A stretch of DNA of 64,000 nt from Allomyces arbusculus (lineage: Eukaryota; Blastocladiomycota; Blastocladiomycetes; Blastocladiales; Blastocladiaceae), in contig JADHYV010000043.1 in NCBI GenBank assembly GCA_027604705.1, positions 124,001-188,000 on the forward strand, in the 5' to 3' direction. A model generated the notes under the pieces. The model worked only from the letters and a program-made list of their open reading frames with translations, was not told where the DNA came from and did not search any database. Shown piece by piece: positions 1 to 10,193 of the stretch. The first letter of the stretch is position 1. Every line of letters starts with the position of its first letter. Position numbers and translations under genes: made by a program.

Positions 1-794
1 TCCTGCAAGTGCTTGCGTTCCATGGAGGTCACGTCGGCGTGGTAGGCGCGTTCCTTGTCTTCCAAGTCGGACACGAGCTGTGCGAGGTCGCGCTCCATGG
101 CGGCTTTCCGGCCGCGGAATTCCGTCAGTTCCTGCAACTCGGCCGTGAGCCGCGCGATCTTGGCCTGCAAGGTCTCGCGCTCCTCGTTGAGCGTCTGGTC
201 CTTCGCGTCGAGTTCCGACGCGTGCATGCGCAGCAGGTACTGCTGTTCCTGCTCAAGCGTGTGCAATCGGTCTTCGGCGTCGGCGAGCGTGCGCTCGTGG
301 TTGGCGAGCTCGATGCGCAGGAACTCGACAATGTCTTGCTGCGTGGTGGTGGACAAGGGAGGGACGGGTGAGCGTGCGCCGTCTGCGTCGTAATTGAGAA
401 GAATCGGGGTGCAAAAACAAGTGCGCACCTTTTCCGAGACCGACTTCGTCTGGACCTTGAGCAGCGTCTCATTCTCCGCGACGAGCAGCTTTTGCTTTTC
501 CTTTCTGGCGAGCGTGGGGCACGTCAGATCCCGCACCCTCCACGCTCAACAGCCAAAGCGTACATACGTCTTGTCAACCTTGTCGAGCAAATCCTTGATC
601 TTGAGCTCGTACAGCTCCACCGTGACCGGGTCGAGCGCGGCACCAGCCGCGCCGGGCTTGCTCGCGTCGGGAGCTGCGGATCGCGGCGCACCATCAGTAA
701 CGGCCAGGTCGGATCAGGGGTCACTACATGTGTCAAAAATACCGGCATCGGCATCCTTCTTGTCCTTTTTGCCCTTTTTCTTCTTGTCGGCCAT
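1..794 (-). CDS. CFAP157: CFAP157-like flagellar coiled-coil protein (5' part, runs off the window)
   Basis: Basal-body/axoneme-associated coiled-coil protein, required for sperm flagella in animals (family knowledge). Four exons on the minus strand close in phase: 743-794, 568-673, 429-504 and 338-1, the last cut by the window edge, giving 190 visible residues. A Lys-rich start (MADKKKKGKKDKK) is followed by the family pattern: a segment with VELYELKIKDLLDKVDK, then KLLVAENETLL, then an uninterrupted coiled coil beginning QDIVEFLRIEL and containing LTEFRGRKAAMERDL. This matches CFAP157 order (short basic start, RDLEDRL-type helix, KEIVAFLKRTL-type helix, LEEFRLQKEEV-type helix). It is divergently transcribed from eRF1, with 629 bp between the start codons. 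Its presence implies a flagellated life stage. A related coiled-coil family such as BBOF1 is the main alternative. Confidence 0.78.
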
Positions 795-1423
795 GTTGAA
801 GGGCGTGTATGGACTCCGTGTCGGGGGCGGGCTGCAGTTGCTGGCAGCTGATACAGGTCCAAAATGGCGATTTTTCCCAAGCCGAAGTTTGGCTTGCAGC
901 CTGTCTTGTGCTCGAATGGAGGGTGTTGCCGGTGGAAATGCTTGTCGTCAACGATGCCATCGATTTTCTGGTCGGTTGTTCAAAGCGATGGCGAAAGTTT
1001 GGGTGAACAGGCGAAAGTCAGCAAAGCGTCCAGCAGAGCAAAGCCAGGCAGACGCTTTAAACAGACGCGATTGGCAGCGGGTCCCGTGACGTCAGGTTGA
1101 CCACCGCGCGAACCGACCGTTTGCGTCTGCGCGCGGGGTGGTTTGCTGCGCCATAAGGTCAAACTTGACTCGATCTGGGCCACAACGCGGCCGCGCACGC
1201 ACCAACGACCCGGCAGCTGGTCGACTCAACCATTTCCGACGACAAGGTAGCGACACGTCCGTGTAACTTGCTGCAGTCCACGCGCGCCGCCTAAAATAAC
1301 GCGACACCGCACCGACCTAGTGGCGGTTCCGTCCATCGACGCGCCCGACCAGTTCCTCTTCTTGGCTTCAACGCGATTCTCAACGTCCCCGACCCGACCG
1401 ACCCCCAACCACCGCCGCCCACC
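795..1423. promoter_or_regulatory. Divergent intergenic region CFAP157 / eRF1
   Basis: The 629 bp between two divergent start codons must hold both promoters. It contains a perfect palindromic CRE (TGACGTCA, 1087-1094) and an RFX X-box-like element (GTTGCC, 3 nt, then GGAAAT; 925-939). The first matches the ATF/CREB consensus exactly. The second is 10 of 12 to GTNRCC(N0-3)RGYAAC. No ORF here looks coding. Function is inferred from position only. Confidence 0.5.
1087..1094. promoter_or_regulatory. Palindromic CRE (TGACGTCA)
   Basis: Exact 8-bp ATF/CREB site about 330 bp upstream of the eRF1 start and 290 bp upstream of the CFAP157 start. An Atf1-like bZIP factor is encoded at 25.1-27.0 kb. 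The same octamer also occurs inside GPCR-derived sequence at 5182-5189, so chance occurrence is possible. Confidence 0.35.
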
Positions 1424-3106
1424 ATGAGCAACGAGGCCGAGCAAAACATTGAGATGTGGAAGATCAAGAAGATGATCAAGTCGCTCGAGGCCGCGCGAGG
1501 GAACGGCACGTCGATGATCTCGCTGATTCTGCCGCCGAAGGGTACGCATCATACCGCGCGTCGCGAGGGTGGAAATGCCTGACGGCGCCGTGCCGCTACT
1601 GCGACGGTGCTCGTCGTTGTCGAGGATCAGGAACAGCCGGACTGACCGTGCTGCTGCTCCTGCCTCTACGCTCGCCCTCGACTCGCGAACCATCGCCCGC
1701 GATGCCCTTGTTTTGCTTCGCCACGGCAACCCCGCACCGCGCACCACGCACTTGTGCCGGACCCGTACCTCGCACGAACGCGCCGCAATCTGCACCCTCC
1801 CATCGAACGCGACGCGCACGACGCCACCCTCGATCCAAATCTGCTCAACAGAACAGATTTCGCGCGTGGCCAAAATGCTTGCCGACGAGTACGGTGCTGC
1901 GTCCAACATCAAGTCGCGCGTGAACCGTCTCTCGGTCCTGTCCGCCATTACCTCCGGCCAGCAGAAGCTCAAGCTCTACAACAAGGTCCCGCCGAACGGG
2001 CTCGTCATTTACTGCGGCACGGCCATGACCGAAGACGGCAAGGAGCGTAAGCTCAACATTGATTTCGAGCCGTTCAAGGCGATCAACACGTTCCTCTACC
2101 ACTGCGACAACAAGTTCCACACGGAGCCGCTCGCCGAACTGCTCGAATCCGACGCCAAGTTTGGGTTTATCGTCATGGACGGGAACGGGTCGTTGTTTGG
2201 TACCTTGACGGGAAACACGCGCGAGGTCCTGCACCGGATTCAAGTGGACTTGCCCAAGAAGCACGGCCGTGGTGGGCAGTCGGCGCTGCGTTTTGCGCGG
2301 TTGCGTGAAGAGAAGCGGCACAATTACGTGCGCAAGGTCGCCGAACTGGCCGTGCAGTTTTTCATCACCAACGACAAGGTCAACGTCTCCGGGCTCGTGC
2401 TTGCCGGTTCGGCCGACTTCAAGTCGGAGCTCGCGCAGTCCGACATGTTTGACCAGCGACTGCAGGCCAAGATCGTCTCGATCGTGGACGTGTCGTATGG
2501 CGGCGATAACGGGTTCAACCAGGCGATTGAGCTCTCGGCGGAAATGCTCTCGAACGTCAAGTTTATTCAGGAGAAGAAGCTGATTTCGAAGTACTTTGAC
2601 GAGATTTCGCTCGACTCGGGCAAGTACTGCTTTGGCGTCGAGGACACGCTCAAGGTAACGTCTGCCTTTTTTTGCTCTCTTCTTGGTGTTGGAGCGAATG
2701 CTGACCGCCGCGCATCCACAACGATTAGGGCCTCGACCTCGGCGCCGTCGAGACGCTCATTGTCTGGGAGAACCTCGACATTGTGCGGTACGTGCTCAAG
2801 AACCCGAGCACGGGCGAGGAGATTGTCAAGCACCTGAAGCCGTCGCAAGAGGGCGAGCGCGAGCATTTCGTGCAGGACGGGCAAGACCTCGAGACGATCG
2901 ACAAGATGCCGTTGCTCGAGTGGTTTGCCGAGCACTACAAGGAGTTTGGCGCGACACTCGAGTTTGTGACGAACCGGTCGCAGGAAGGGTCGCAGTTTGT
3001 CAAGGGCTTTGGCGGGATCGGTGGCCTGCTGCGGTACAAGGTCGACTTCGCGACCTTGAACGCCTACGACGAGGACGACGAGTTCTTGTCGGACGACGAC
3101 CTGTAA
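1424..3106 (+). CDS. SUP45: Eukaryotic peptide chain release factor subunit 1 (eRF1)
   Basis: Recognises all three stop codons in the ribosomal A site and triggers peptidyl-tRNA hydrolysis together with the GTPase eRF3 (family knowledge). Three exons, 1424-1541, 1852-2654 and 2729-3106, join in phase to 432 residues (human eRF1 has 437). Visible motifs: NIKS at residues 58-61, the YxCxxxF element (YHCDNKF) in domain 1, the catalytic GGQ in [12 protein letters not shown] near residue 180, and an acidic tail ending DDDL. Intron 1 is long (310 nt) and splits codon 40 (PPK-EQISRV); intron 2 (74 nt) follows EDTLK. The start codon begins the conserved segment [13 protein letters not shown]. Both stop-codon recognition motifs are of standard type, so nothing suggests a changed genetic code. 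Confidence 0.97.
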
Positions 3107-3684
3107 AGCGGCGGAGAGGGAGGTCCGTGATGCGGCCGAGGTGCGCGGATCGTCGCGACGACGGCGTGCGCGGGCGCGAGTACAGCAAATACATGGACCG
3201 TGTACGATTCTGAATGGTGGGGCTGATGCCAATGAATGGAGCGTCGCTGCGGTTCCCAGCCAGCGCAGGCAAGCGCGTGCGATGGGAGAGGGCGCGCGCT
3301 CGGCCCAGGGCGAAGCCGCGCGTCCGTCAGAGTGTTGTCAGCGCCGTCCTTGCTGGCGACCTGCCTGCTTGCGTGGCAACGAACGTGGTGAGCACGGCAC
3401 CGGCGGCAGCTTCGAATCCCACGCAGCGCAAGCGAACGGTCGTCTCTCCTCCCAAGGCTCGATTCTCGCCTGTCGCGCGACCTCTGTCCTCGAACCCGTC
3501 GCGTCGTCGACCGTCCGCTCGTCGCCGCGCCGTGCTCGTCTCCCGTGGCCGGCACTTGGTGCAGCCAGCTGCAGCCGCACGCGCTCACCGCAAGAGACTC
3601 TCGGTTCCACGCGCCAGCCCGTCGACTTCGCTCGGCCCACTCCCCTCAACCAAGGCACGACTCGGCACCGACCCGGACGCAGCC
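3107..3684. other. Gap between eRF1 and the next gene
   Basis: 578 bp. An open frame runs in from about 3214 and is continuous with the gene starting at 3685, but its translation is Arg/Ser/Pro-rich low-complexity of the kind GC-rich DNA gives by chance. It is treated as eRF1 3' UTR plus the promoter of the next gene. Nothing else was seen. Confidence 0.4.
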
Positions 3685-4464
3685 ATGGATCCCAGCGCAC
3701 TGTTTCTTGGCCTCGTCGTGCCCCCACTCGACCAACAACTCGACGAATGGACTGCGCACGCCGCCGCGCGCGCCCAACACCACCAATCCGACGCCGCCAA
3801 CGTTCCACCGGCGCCGCCATCGCCATGGACGCACTACCGCAGACGCGACCTGCCTGCCGACTCCTTGCCACCTCCACCCGCGTCCGCGAACCCCCTCCCG
3901 CGGCCGCTCTTGTACCTCGGCATCGCGCTCGCGGCGCTTGGTACGCTCCTGCTGTGCCTGCACCAGTCCCGGTCCCGGCGCGAAGCGCGTGCGGCCAAAC
4001 GCGCATCGACCGGATCCAATGCCGCGGCCGTCGTCGACCGCGAGCGACACTTGCGCCCGGCCGATCCTCGAATGCTCGCAACGACGCCACGCCGCGGGTC
4101 GAGGCGCGCAAGGGAGGAACTGGCGGCCGCACGTGCGCGGGCCGGGATCGGGGCGCCGACGTTGCCGAGGTATACGACCATGGACGCGCTGTATGGGGAC
4201 GAGGAACGCGCGCGACTCGCGGATGCGGTGGAGGTGCAGCCAGTCGAGGGGGGGACGGTCGCGCGGCCACCGCCGGCGTACATGACGACGGATCGCGTCG
4301 AGGGAGGTGGGGCGGGAGCGCGAGGGACGACGGCGCGGCCGGTCGTGGACCGCGCGCAGAGTACGGAGCCGCTGGCGGCGGTGCGCGAGGACGGAGACGA
4401 GGATGCAGGACCGGCCACGGCTGACCGCACCGCGTCGAGCCTGACGGCCGCGCGGTCGGCATGA
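3685..4464 (+). CDS. Small single-pass membrane protein with LPxY and PPxY motifs
   Basis: 259 residues; no known family recognised. The start at 3685 (MDPSALFLGL) is chosen because upstream in-frame sequence is compositionally random. A Pro-rich stretch precedes one clear membrane helix around residues 72-94 (LLYLGIALAALGTLLLCL), followed at once by a basic stop-transfer cluster. The tail is probably cytoplasmic and carries LPRY (160-163) and PPPAY (about 195-199), both short motifs known to bind WW domains of Nedd4/Rsp5-type ubiquitin ligases. The same two motifs occur in the same order in the tail of the membrane protein at 52.6-54.3 kb. Adaptor function for a ubiquitin ligase is inference. 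No signal peptide is evident. Confidence 0.6.
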   Translation: MDPSALFLGLVVPPLDQQLDEWTAHAAARAQHHQSDAANVPPAPPSPWTHYRRRDLPADSLPPPPASANPLPRPLLYLGIALAALGTLLLCLHQSRSRREARAAKRASTGSNAAAVVDRERHLRPADPRMLATTPRRGSRRAREELAAARARAGIGAPTLPRYTTMDALYGDEERARLADAVEVQPVEGGTVARPPPAYMTTDRVEGGGAGARGTTARPVVDRAQSTEPLAAVREDGDEDAGPATADRTASSLTAARSA

Positions 4465-4655
4465 TCAGTGGTGTGAGTGTCGTGGCCACGACCCCGCACG
4501 CCCACCGTGATGGACAAGGATCTGGACCAGCCATGTCATTGTTTCGTGTTCCCTCGCACCGTCGTGCCGGCCTAGGATGCCTCGTCCAAGTTCATGACCC
4601 GCCCGTCCACGATGCCCTCCCGTCTCCACCAATTTTGATCGTTTTTTGCATTGGT

Positions 4656-4681
4656 TTTGCTTGCTTGCTTGCTTGCTTTGC
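4656..4681. repeat. (TTGC)n microsatellite
   Basis: About six TTGC units just outside the truncated end of the GPCR fragment at 4.7-5.4 kb. Confidence 0.85.
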
Positions 4682-4699
4682 TCTTCCGAGTCCGCCCTC

Positions 4700-4715
4700 A
4701 CTTGTGCCCGTCGTT
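4700..4715 (+). repeat. Direct repeat, left copy, at the edge of the GPCR block
   Basis: The 16-mer ACTTGTGCCCGTCGTT recurs identically and in the same orientation at 10191-10206. Including CTC upstream, the left copy is 19 nt; the right copy is 25 nt because ACTTGT is duplicated. The two copies sit at the outer ends of the two truncated GPCR fragments. Confidence 0.7.
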
Positions 4716-4734
4716 TACGCGAGATGGAGCTTAC

Positions 4735-5410
4735 TCGTTCGCGTACCTGGGTGTATGGGTCTGCGATGGCAAAAACGTTGACGGGGCGCCATCCCATCGA
4801 GTAGACGAACTGAGCGACGACCGGGCGTTGCAGATTGTCGTTTGCAGTCACTCAAAAGAAATTCGGAAAATCGACCTACAGTGGCCACCATGAGCGCCGG
4901 CAGCGACGTCACATCTAGTAAGGAGAGTGAGGTCACTTTGCTGTCGATTTCGACGGCCGACGCAACTCCACAGCGCCATAATTTGCGCGGGTTCGCTGCG
5001 AGTGCGAGGCCGAGTGGGACGCGCGATGAGTACTCGCCGACGAGGGCGTGAATGGTCTGCGAACTGGTCACGTTCGTGTCGGCGTTGACGGCCGTGCTGC
5101 GCACGCTCGCCGAGTCTTGGAAGACAAGCTGGTAGTTGTGGTTCGGGTCGATGGTCGACATAACGGCCGGCGCGACGTTCATGACGTCAGAAATGCTTCG
5201 AAAGACCGAGCCCAAAGCTGTCAAGTCGGGGGCCGAAATGATCAGCACTGGTCGTCCAACGCGAGCACCAAAATCGGGTCGTAACAGATATGGATCCGAC
5301 AGCGGCAGCATCACCTGATCGACTGTCGTTGGCGGAGCAGTTGCCCACAGCACGGGCGCGACCGCCAGCGCAAGAACGACCACCGATACGATGACAGCGG
5401 GAAAGATCGA
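4735..5410 (-). pseudogene. Truncated class C GPCR copy: ligand-binding domain lobe 1 only
   Basis: Parallel to the N-terminal part of the receptor at 5.66-9.18 kb: shared LSDP, then IDPNHNYQ, VGEYSSRV and NDNLQRPVVAQF (NDNQQGPALARF in the other). It keeps a hydrophobic signal-like segment (VVVLALAVAPVLWA) but no in-frame ATG was found, since a stop lies just upstream. Unlike its neighbour it seems to carry an intron after EIDSK (GTGACC to CTGTAG), and after this splice a TGA at 4852-4854 replaces an Arg codon. Resemblance ends at ADPYTQVRERV near 4735; lobe 2 and all seven membrane helices are missing. It is read as a dead gene fragment. The next sequence outward is the 19-nt direct repeat and a TTGC microsatellite. 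Confidence 0.75.
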
Positions 5411-5655
5411 AAAAGCGCGGCGGTGGCCGGCAAATGCTTTCTCTCATCCGCTTGACGCTCTTGACGGAAACACTGTCGAGGACCAGTGCGAGCGGATGTG
5501 AAATGCACTGACGGTGGGCTGGACAAACGTGACCGCGTTGCCACCTGCCGATAGAATGCACTGGCAACTTCATCACCAGCAACAGTTTACCAGTCTCCAC
5601 CGACCCGACCCGTCCTCTCAACTCCTCCGAATACCTTCCCGTCGCGCCAGTACCG

Positions 5656-8600
5656 TCAGTCGCGCACCGACCGGTCCGACGCCAATTGCGGCCGTTGCGA
5701 CGGCATCCGCACGCGCCCCGCCTCGGACACGCTCATGGCACGCGCAACAGCGTGGCCCGCAGCGGCGACACTCGCGGTGCCTCCCGACGAATGCGACTGA
5801 CCCGTGCCCGACCGCGTCCCCGACCCCGACGACGACCCGGTCCCAGTCGCGATCACGCTCGCGACCGCCTTCAAATACTGCGACCACACGACCACTTCCT
5901 CGGGCGTCATTTGCACGACCCACGCCGCGCCCGAACTCAAATGCACGAGCTCGAGGCACGCGGGCGGCGCGCCGGCGGGCGACGCATCAAACCCGAGATC
6001 CGCGAGTGGGATCACCGTGCCCATCCTCTCGCCGCTCCCGCCATTCCGCCCGGCCACGCGCCGACGCAACGTCGCCCGCGCCGTCGTGCTCCCTCCCGCG
6101 CCACTCTGCGCGGGACTCTGCGCGGCACTTAGCGTCGGTGGCGAAATCGCGACGATACCGCGCGGAATGTTCATGTAGACCTGTGTTGCGAGCCACGTCT
6201 GCGTGAAGCGCTCAATATACCCGAGCCCGCCGCCGCGGCGCAGGGCTGGGTAAACGCCGCCCAATTCGGCACCGGGCACGCCTGCGACCGAACCTGCAAA
6301 TGGTTTCGACGCGCCAATCTGGTTCTCGGCAGACCCCTTGCGCTTCAACGGACCATTCGGATCGATCGCGGCGGTGGCCAAGGGCGTGCTCAAAATGCCG
6401 GCGGCCGTCACGCTGGCCGAAAGTCGGCGGTTCATCCACACGGCCACAATCAGCCGTCCGACGAGGGCAATGTAGGCGAACCCGACCGCAAAGAGCATCG
6501 CAATGGCGCGAATAACGTAGGCCGTGCGCTCAAATGACGCGATCTTGACCAGGCTGAGCGGGATAATTAGTACGGAGCACAGGAAAACGTTCTTGAAAAA
6601 GAAAGATGGGGCCGTGGTCAGTTCAAACCCAGCGTCCGATCAGCATTGGCGGGAACGTACTTGTGCCGTGTAGAGAATCCTGGTGATGGACAAGGAGAAT
6701 GAGGTAGTGCGTTCCACAAGACGGTCTTGCAATGGAAAGAGCAGGAGCATACCAATGCGTCTCACGGTACGACGAATCGACATTCCGCGTCTTGTAGGCC
6801 AAGTAGCAAACGAGCAGCAACATGACGCCATTAAAGGCAAACGAGGCACCAACAACGGCCCAGTGACCACCAAAGTTGGTCGGGCGGCACTCGTAGGAGA
6901 GCGACGTCTTGGTCGTGACGAGCGTCGGCCAGACGGGGAACGCAGCGGCCCAAATGATGAACAAGACCGCTTGCACCACCATGATCATGGCCACGTTGCG
7001 GAAGAGATCTTGCGACTTGAGCCCGCCCTTGCTGATCCGAGAATTGTCGAAAATGCGGAAAATCTGAGTGAAGAGGCTTCGTCAGTCAGAGACAAGCAAG
7101 CCAACAAATCCGAAAGTAAAGAGAGCCAAAACGAACTCGATACGTTTTGGCAATCGCCGACGCAACCACAAGTTCATACGCAAACGTGAACACGATCGTC
7201 GACGCGTGACACGCTGGCGCACTCGGCACACCAATGAGAATATACTCGGATACGAGGATCAGAAGACAGCCGAGCGAAATAACGAGCAGGAACGGCAGCG
7301 ATAGTTGCCGAATCTGCTTTTCGGTGCGATTGATCCCGAGGAAAGCCATGCCGCCAAGCATGGCTAGGATCATGAGCCCACGAATCACGGCCAGAGCCTG
7401 GACACCCGGGTCGGACCATTGCGGGTACATAATCTCGAGCGGTGGCCGGTCAATCGGAATAGCCGTCGACCCGCCAAAAAAGATTGGGATCCCGACTTGG
7501 TTCACCCGGCCGCTATCAGACAGCACGTACGTGGCACGGTTCGAATTGTTGTAGACGTTCATGATCTGCCACTCGCGCCTTCACGAAAAGATGTACCAAT
7601 GGTGCAACGTTTGGTCAAGCAAGGCGGCAATCGTGCACAGCGACAGAAGTCAAGGACGTACACGATCCGACTTCCTTGCTCTGTGAATGCAACGGAGCCC
7701 GTTGTGCCATTGAATGGCGTCAGAAATTCCGGCAGCGTCGCGGGATACGAGTGCGACTGGATGGCTGCTTCGCCATAGAGCGCCGTCATTTTACTAAACC
7801 CTGGGCGTACGAATGCCGCACAGTTTTGTCAGTACGGTCAGCACGTTCAAGTGCATCTCGACGCGACAATGTACACACCCTTGGCGAGAGCCAAAAAGCA
7901 GTCAAAATACATGAGCGCAAAGCCGCCGAGCACCGACTCGGACCGCGACGGGAATTGAGCCAGGAACGAGGAGCGCAAGGCCTGGTATTCCGGCGTGGAG
8001 TGGTCCTCGCGCAGCGCGGAAAACAGCATGCCGTCGGCCAGGAGTCGGTCGCTATCCATGGTGAGCGTGTCGAGATAGTTGTACATCGTGTGGGTCCCGA
8101 CCTGAAGAGAGAAGCACGCGCGAGCGGTGAGAACAAAGAAGAGCACGTCGAGAAGATTGAACACGAATTGCAACAGGTACCCAGACCCAGTCGGGCCCGA
8201 CCATGCCTTTGGCCTTGGCCTGCCGCAGAATCAGCTTGCAGTCGTTGGGGAAGCTGCGCAAATACAATGGATGGGTTATTCCAAAATGCAAAGGCGCATT
8301 GAGGGAAGAGAAGCAAGCGAACCCGAAAAACATGACAATTTTGGACCCGCTCGCGAGAATCGCATCAAGGTACGGGCTAAAGTCGGTCGTCCCAGGCAGG
8401 TACTGCTGGTGCGCGTAGATCGAAATGCCGAGCTGCTCGGCCGCGGCCGAGAACTCTGCCGATACTACGAATCGAACGAGAATTAGTGAGTACGACAAAC
8501 AGATTCAGTCCGATCGGGCTGAGATAATCGTACGCGACTGGCCGTACATATCCGCGACGGCGAGAATGTTCACGGTGCGCCACGACATCGACGCAACAAA

Positions 8601-9177
8601 CCGGGCCAAGGCTGGTCCTTGCTGGTTGTCGTTTGGAGCGACGCGGAAAAATAACTCAAAGTCTTGCATGTTGTCAAAGTCTGCGGAAGAAGCAACACTG
8701 CAGTGCCAAATATTGCGCGCGCCGGCGAGGAGCGCGACGCCGAGCGTGACGCGTGAGGAGTACTCGCCCACGAACGCGTGAACTGGTTGCTGAAGCGATG
8801 CATTGAGCAAGAGGTTGACCGCGTTGAAGCGGACGCCGCCCGTATCCTGAATGATGATCTGGTAATTGTGGTTCGGGTCGATCGCGTTCATGGCCACGGG
8901 CGCTACGCTTATCACGTCGGCGAAGCTCCGGAACACTGCGCTCGCGGCTATCGTGCATGGTTCGCGGAGATCAGCATCACAACACCAACGTGGCCGCGCG
9001 CGCACACGGCGTACTTGGATCAGACAGCGGCAAAAGAACCAAGATCGTCAAATTGGTCGGAACAGCGACCACAAGCAGCCATGGTTGCAGGACCAAAGTC
9101 AAGACCAGAAATGAAGTAAACAACCAGGCTGATCTGGTGGGACGGCGCCGTCCTGCAATCGTCATCGTCGGGGGCAT
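5656..9177 (-). CDS. Class C (GABA-B/glutamate-like) G-protein-coupled receptor
   Basis: Order of parts: signal peptide (start at 9177 or 9165; Arg-rich n-region then WLFTSFLVLTLVL), a type I periplasmic-binding-like (ANF receptor) ligand domain, seven membrane helices, and a Ser/Gly/Thr-rich tail. Recognisable ligand-domain segments are IDPNHNYQIIIQD, VGEYSSRVTLG, TDFSPYLDAILASG and QAKAKGMVGPDWVW. Helices: GLMILAMLGGMAF, LLVISLGCLLILVSEY, TIVFTFAYELVVASAI, IMVVQAVLFIIWAA, VGASFAFNGVMLLLVCYL, then an exon near 6.5 kb with CSVLIIPLSLV and IAMLFAVGFAYIALVG. At least seven short introns are implied; several splice in phase (after MFFG, DWVW, LALAK). Near 8942-9011 the frame does not match the sibling copy without skipping about 25 conserved residues, so the gene may be recently damaged or the assembly may carry an error. 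The ligand is unknown; dimerisation and G-protein signalling at the plasma membrane are family knowledge. Confidence 0.8.
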
Positions 9178-9569
9178 ACCGGCCGCGGCTAAGCGTAACG
9201 GCGGCCGGGAATTTTGGGAGTTGCAAATAACCGATGCCGGAAGGGACGAGCCCAACTAGTTGCTGCAGGCCGTCGCGCCGAATTACAGTTCGGGACAAGG
9301 AAGGGCGGGTGCCACGTTCAAAGAGAGCCGACAAGGCACGAGTCGACACGGTGGCGGCCGTGCTCTTGCCCTGTGCCAGTCGAGAACATTAACAGCCAGT
9401 CGAAAATCGAAACACAGCTCGCGGGAGACACATCTGATCGCGCGTCATGGTTGGCGTGGGCAACGCGCGTTGGCGCATCAGCGAAGCCGCGGCTCACGCG
9501 TCGGCCGCAGAACACCACCACGTCCCCCACTTGTGCAAGTACTTGCAGACGCAACTGTGTCATGATGAG
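9178..9569. other. Gap between tandem GPCR copies
   Basis: About 390 bp upstream of the GPCR start. It must contain that gene's promoter. No coding signal was seen on either strand. Confidence 0.4.
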
Positions 9570-10193
9570 TTACATATGGAGCGCGGCGCATCTTGACATG
9601 GCCTTTGACAGGGGCAGCGGATCACAGCTCAGCGGGAGGGCACGCTGGCAGGCTGAACAATGAGGAAACGATGGCCTCTTGATTGCAGGTAGTCGAGGGC
9701 AGGGCAGCCCGGTTCGCGCAAAAGACGACGAGTGCGAATCATCGTGTTCGTCGACGCGCTGGAGGACGAGACGCGGCGGCGCAATGATTTCGTGAGCCTC
9801 GCAGGGAGACGGCACCTCTATCCACGCGCCCACGACCAGTCGACCGATGAGGGCGAGGTAGCCGAATCCGACGGCAAAGAGCATGGCCACGGCGCGAATG
9901 TAGTAGGCGGTGAGCGCAAACGACTCGACCATGACGAGGATCAGTGGGAAGATCATGACTGAGCACACGAACCTTTTCTACGACGGAGCCGGTGTTAGCT
10001 TGAAGGGCGGCGCGAGCGGAGGAAAGCGTTTGTTTCAATGTACCTGTCCGGTGTACAAGATCCTTGTCGGCGGAGAGAGGAACCGAGTCAGGGGTCGGTG
10101 TGAATATCACGAGAAACGAGGGCATCGCAACCAGAAGGGCGTACCAATGCGTCTCACGACAGGACGAATCCACGTTGCACGCTCACTTGTACT
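9570..10193 (-). pseudogene. Truncated class C GPCR copy: last membrane helices only
   Basis: Corresponds to the C-terminal third of the neighbouring receptor. NVDSSCRETHW (neighbour: NVDSSYRETHW) lies just after helix 5, then, in another frame, VMIFPLILVMVESFALTAYYIRA and AMLFAVGFGYLALIGRLVVGAW match helices 6 and 7. A TGA follows the first preserved codons (TACAAG), and the ligand domain and helices 1-5 are absent. Resemblance stops at 10191, exactly at the direct repeat shared with 4700-4715. Past helix 7 the tail is unlike the neighbour's. It is a dead fragment, complementary to the N-terminal fragment at 4.7-5.4 kb. Confidence 0.72.

Noticed and set aside
3338-4534. Minus-strand frame of 398 codons opposite the small PPxY membrane protein
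   Set aside because: No motif, extreme Arg/Pro content; the plus frame has a membrane helix with a basic stop-transfer cluster and WW-binding motifs.
4852-4854. TGA in the GPCR fragment as a possible reassigned codon
   Set aside because: All intact genes here end at ordinary stops, including TGA, and eRF1 has the standard recognition motifs. Simple decay explains it.
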